From Escallonia rubra (Eukaryota; Streptophyta; Magnoliopsida; Escalloniales; Escalloniaceae): 64,000 nt of DNA. The DNA is taken from NCBI GenBank assembly GCA_033065855.1, contig JAVXUO010002762.1, positions 62,001 through 126,000 on the forward strand. Reading direction: 5' to 3'. Position numbers and translations under genes: made by a program. Shown piece by piece: positions 60,219 to 64,000 of this stretch (position 1 is the stretch's first letter; the number at the start of each line of letters is the position of its first letter). The notes beneath the pieces are model-generated. The model had not been told where the DNA came from, did no database searches, and was given only the letters and a program-made list of their open reading frames with translations.

Positions 60219-61111
60219 ATTCTTGTTATTTGCAAGTCTGATCGGTGTTTCAATCATAGTTATCAATACTGTACCGGCCGGTACAATGGGATTGGTGTTT
60301 CAATCATAGTGTTTTTGTCTTCTACTGGTACGATACCCTTTACATTTTGTACCGGTTAAAATACTATTTTGTATCCGTTGTACCGGCCGGTACAGGTGAT
60401 ACCGACCGAAAATTACGTATTGGCCGAGATATTCAGTTTTGTACCAATTCCTTAAAAAATGTAAAAGTAGCAAATTTTTTTAAAAATTTTGTAAATTGAC
60501 TATATAAAGACTAAATAGAAAAAACACTCGAAGTTCTTTTATACCAATCAAAGTCTCTGTAGCTTCTTGCTCGTAATATTCGCTTAGCTTTGATTTTTTT
60601 TATACTTGAAATCTTTGATCATATTCTTTAACCTATATGATATACTACTTTACACACATATGCGCGAGTGCACGCACACGCGTACAAACAAAAACAATTT
60701 ATTCTTGAACTTGAAGACGTTATTAATGAATGAACAACTTATTCTTGCATAAGAATTTCAGAATGAGATTGTTGAAAAAGAGGATAATCTTATAGGAGAT
60801 AATTCAATTGAATAAGCTATTTAGTTTATTTGAAAATTAATATAATTCAAGCTATTTAGGACAATCGATTTATTCTAGAGGAGCTGTTAGCAAAAAAAAA
60901 AATACGTGTATATTTTGTTACTTAGTCAGTGAATGAATATTACAAATGTATATTATTGATGACAATTTTGAGACGGTATCGAGACGGTGCCGGTACGGTA
61001 AAAAAAAGGGGGGGGGGGGACTGTAGAGTTCTAAAATCTAAATACAAGAAATAGATCAGAGAAAATGCTACAGATTCTTGTTATTTGCAACTGCAAGTCT
61101 GGTCGGTGTTT
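60219..61111. repeat. Insertion flanked by about 32-38-bp direct repeats, with GTACCGGCCGGTAC palindromes
   Basis: ATTCTTGTTATTTGCA...GTCTGATCGGTGTTT occurs at 60219-60250 and, with a 6-bp insertion and one change, at 61074-61111. Between them are two perfect 14-bp palindromes GTACCGGCCGGTAC (60271-60284 and 60380-60393) and related CGGTAC words near 60990, all in otherwise AT-rich DNA. No terminal inverted repeats or coding were found; class unknown. Confidence 0.5.
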
Positions 61112-63850
61112 ATCATCTTCTTTGTTGGTAAAAAGTCAACTCATAGAGACAAAAAAGGATAGCTTTTCTCTATAGTTTCCAAGTGAGTATGTCCCACTAC
61201 ACCTTTCTCGAGCTTAATTGGTAGCCTCGGACATAATGTTGAAACGTTCTATGGTTAAATGATTGCTTGATCACATTAGCGAAATGTTATTATCAAACGT
61301 TGAGGGTTGACTAAAGACACCAACTCATGGAATAGACCAGATAGAAAGGATATGCATCAGACATTGGTCGTTGAGGCTCTTTTTTATTTTTATTTTTCTT
61401 TGGAGATTGCCATGTCTACAAGCTTAGTTGTTTTTAATTACTATTATTTAACAATTAAAACATCGTACTGATAGTCGGTTGCAACAGTAGAACATCGCTA
61501 GTGAAAAACATATATTGTATTTCAGAACTTAAATAACTTTTCAGAACTTCGTCGAAAACAATTTAGTAGTGCTTTTTAGATAAGTTATTTATCAAAGAAT
61601 CTTAATTAGAGCTGACATTACTATCGATAAAAGTTGCATTCGCCGAAAACGTCACTATGCACGTTGACTCACTGAGCAATGAAATTAAACCAGCAAGTAA
61701 GAAGGCAAATATGCTTACGGGGCGAAAAGAGTAGCACAAAAATAAGGTGCAAATGTGTTGCATCTAACTATAAATGATAAAATGGTAGAAAATTTTAAGT
61801 AATATTGGGTAATCTGTTATTGTTTTGATCTTTGCGGTCATTTATAACATGTAATAGCGGTAATGTCGTGATTTACTGTCTGCTAGTTTCGCCCTTGGGT
61901 AACTGAAAAAGTTATATAACATTTATTTATTAATGCAATTCTCCTATTTGCCAAAAAAAGAAGAAGTCATACTTTATTTTTCTTTCTGGGCAAGTTATAG
62001 AAAAGTTTAGGTAATTATTTGCTTGTAAAGCGCTCTGACATGTGCCCTTGGGAGGCTTATAGATATTTTAATGCACGATCGTGTCAGGTTCTGATGGATC
62101 TTATGTAAACCCAATTCCAAAATAATTTAAACAGTGGGTGCACCTGTTCTTTAAAACGATATATGAGTGCTTTAGAATTTTTTTCAACGTTCTTTAGGCA
62201 TAAAACTTTAGGACATTTTAGTATTGTTTACGTTATAGCTACTATTGCTCCTAATCAAATCAAGTATAATATATTCCTTCCTTCGCAAAAAAGAATTGAT
62301 CATTTTTCTTTTTGGGCTGTTCCAAAAAGATTGATTACTTTCAAATTATGAAAGATCATATATGTTTTTTTTTCATATATATCTTACACTTTTTAATTTT
62401 ATTTCTCACTTCACATTTTGATCATCTCTATTAAATGATTCTTTCACATTAGAAATTTCTTCTCATCTTGGGGTCTAGAAAATTCATGAATAGACTCATA
62501 TAGAAAATATGATTGACATTGGTTTGGGATGGAGTACATTGGATACATGTCGTTTATCTTCATAGTGTTTCGAGTGATCAATTCTTGTAAAATGATAACA
62601 ATTTAAAGAGTATGAAGCTCTAATTCAAAGATTGGAGTTGGTTTGATTTACCTAAGATAAATTTGTTTACCTCAAGTGCAAGAGCGTGCTAACCTAATCT
62701 AGGAACTAATTTGTTCCTTTTGCTAAAGAGGATTAATTAAGACAAATATTTGTGGCTTTTTATAGTAGAGGTCACGATCATTTAGCCTCAAGTTGATTCA
62801 ATCTGGACTTGCCAGGTGTCCAAGTGCTTGTTTTTACCTTTTTGCTCACTTTAAGTTTTTTTTATTTGATCTGTTTTTACCACGTGTTTGAGGCTGGAGA
62901 GGGCTTATTTTTACATTTTGGTCGAAATTTTTATTTAGTCTCTGCCACGTTTTCAATAATTATTCTCGTAATGACACGTTGCACAGTTAAAACTTGAGGC
63001 TTGTGTGAGTGAGCCATGTGTCCTTTCTTGACTTAAAGCTGGCTACATATTGTTTAGCCGTTATTACCAATGATTTGACAGTTTGATAGATAATCACTAA
63101 TTTGAATTAGGATTAATCAGCCTTGAGTGAAGACTTGTTTTCAAGCTGATCCCTAACTCGTTTGTGATGTGGCATGTTAGTGCCTCACGATGAATCAGTC
63201 TTGCTTAGGCTGATACATTGCACTTGTACTTGGTGCAATCAGTAACTCAGAGGACAATAATAGAGAAATTTGCCAAACAAAGAAAGTATAAGGTATACCC
63301 TTTTTCATGCCGATGGCTAAAACAAGAAACAAAGGATTCTATATGAAAGTAAAATTAGTATGGAGGAAACAAATATATATTTTTGATAAAATTCTCTACA
63401 ATATATTTTTAGCTGTTTTTGGAAGCATGAAGATTCTTCGCGATATAGAAAAACGAAACGTTTATTTTATAATGGGAAAGAAAAAGTTTAAAGTCACGGT
63501 AACTATAAATTACCAAGATAATCCCAGTAACCTTGATTATTTTATAAGTAGAATATTACAGATTAAAGTTTATTTACTTAGGCACAACAGATTAACCAAC
63601 TGGACCTACACCATTAGGAGAGAGAAAAACTGAAACTCGTCGTGCTGGGCTGGCGAGCCAACAAACTCTGAATAATTTTCTCCAACATTTTTCTACCGCC
63701 AACGCGATTCCGTCGCCGTCGGGATCGCAAAGGTTACATCTCTTCTTCACAATCATCATCCATGGCACCTCAATCTTTACCGACGAATAAACCCACGCTC
63801 CATTTACCTCCCTTAGATCTAGGCCTTTGATGCAACACCTATCATCTGCC
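61112..63850. other. Intergenic DNA, no gene recognised
   Basis: About 2.7 kb of AT-rich sequence between the ATP synthase epsilon gene region and the gene at the right edge. The longest open frames (such as 63307-63633) are lysine-, isoleucine- and phenylalanine-rich and look compositional. Confidence 0.5.
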
Positions 63851-63859
63851 GTCAGTTTC

Positions 63860-63868
63860 AAACCCTAA
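63860..63868 (+). promoter_or_regulatory. Telo-box (AAACCCTAA) before the right-edge gene
   Basis: A perfect AAACCCTAA 55 bp upstream of the ATG at 63923, in an otherwise leader-like stretch. It suggests a housekeeping promoter. Confidence 0.5.
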
Positions 63869-63922
63869 GTTTTAGCGGCCAATTTTCATCGGATCTCAAC
63901 TGAAGAAGAGGCAATTGCGGTT

Positions 63923-64000
63923 ATGGCTTCGACCAAGTCGTCTCGGTCAAGGTCACACACGGGGGGCCCTGCCAAGGCCAGCTCCAACGGAAAGGAAAGC
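63923..64000 (+). CDS. Unidentified gene, N-terminus only (window edge)
   Basis: The ATG at 63923 opens a frame that runs through the right edge, 26 residues so far: basic and serine-rich (MASTKSSRSRSHTGGP, then AKASSNGK). GC content rises sharply here and a telo-box precedes it, so a real gene start is likely. The visible residues are too few and too low in complexity to name a family. Confidence 0.5.
   Translation, partial: MASTKSSRSRSHTGGPAKASSNGKES

Noticed and set aside
1-64000. CRISPR arrays, bacterial operons, rRNA or clear tRNA genes
   Set aside because: None seen; the sequence is plant nuclear DNA. Short tRNAs could be missed by eye.

Overview
The window is nuclear DNA from a flowering plant, most likely a eudicot. 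It holds spliced genes with GT-AG introns, chloroplast- and Golgi-targeted proteins, an F-box gene of plant type, telo-box promoters, and AT-rich intergenic DNA full of DNA transposons (CACTA, Mutator-like, Helitron). I do not name a species. All exon boundaries are hand-read from frame, splice dinucleotides and remembered family sequences; no alignment was run.

Layout. 0.8-1.9 kb: 5' exons of a minus-strand MSR-type O-fucosyltransferase gene running off the left edge. 5.6-5.9 kb: a small two-helix membrane protein. 7.5-12.6 kb: coatomer beta subunit (4 coding exons). 14.3-16.3 kb: intronless EXO70G-type exocyst subunit. 16.9-18.0 kb: F-box protein. 18.3-24.2 kb: transposon block of two Helitron-like units, the first interrupted by a CACTA element with a clean 3-bp target duplication. 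25.1-26.1 kb: six-helix membrane protein. 26.6-31.2 kb: PGR7/GluTR-binding protein (5 exons). 32.4-36.5 kb: a conserved chloroplast protein of unknown function (7 exons). 37.7-41.4 kb: ribosome-biogenesis factor NSA2 (9 exons). 41.9-42.4 kb: LINE remnant. 42.9-51.2 kb: a PPC-domain protein related to AHL proteins, with no AT-hook seen and a glutamate-rich tail. 52.9-57.7 kb: two Mutator-like elements with perfect 9-bp target duplications and other repeats. 58.0-59.8 kb: mitochondrial ATP synthase epsilon subunit. 63.9 kb to the right edge: start of an unidentified gene.

The genes do not form one pathway, but several sit together in a way that recalls Arabidopsis. From memory, MSR2, EXO70G2 and ATP synthase epsilon are consecutive loci there (At1g51630-At1g51650), MSR1 and PGR7 are consecutive (At3g21190-At3g21200), and beta-COP and EXO70G1 lie near each other on chromosome 4. 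The window therefore looks like an ancestral block whose pieces were split among duplicated segments in Arabidopsis. The beta-COP and EXO70G copies both look unusually divergent, as if they were paralogues changing together. I saw no phage-like, CRISPR or gene-cluster system; the most unusual items are the AT-hook-less PPC protein, the co-diverged beta-COP/EXO70G pair and a set of Mutator-like elements with CCACC-rich cores.
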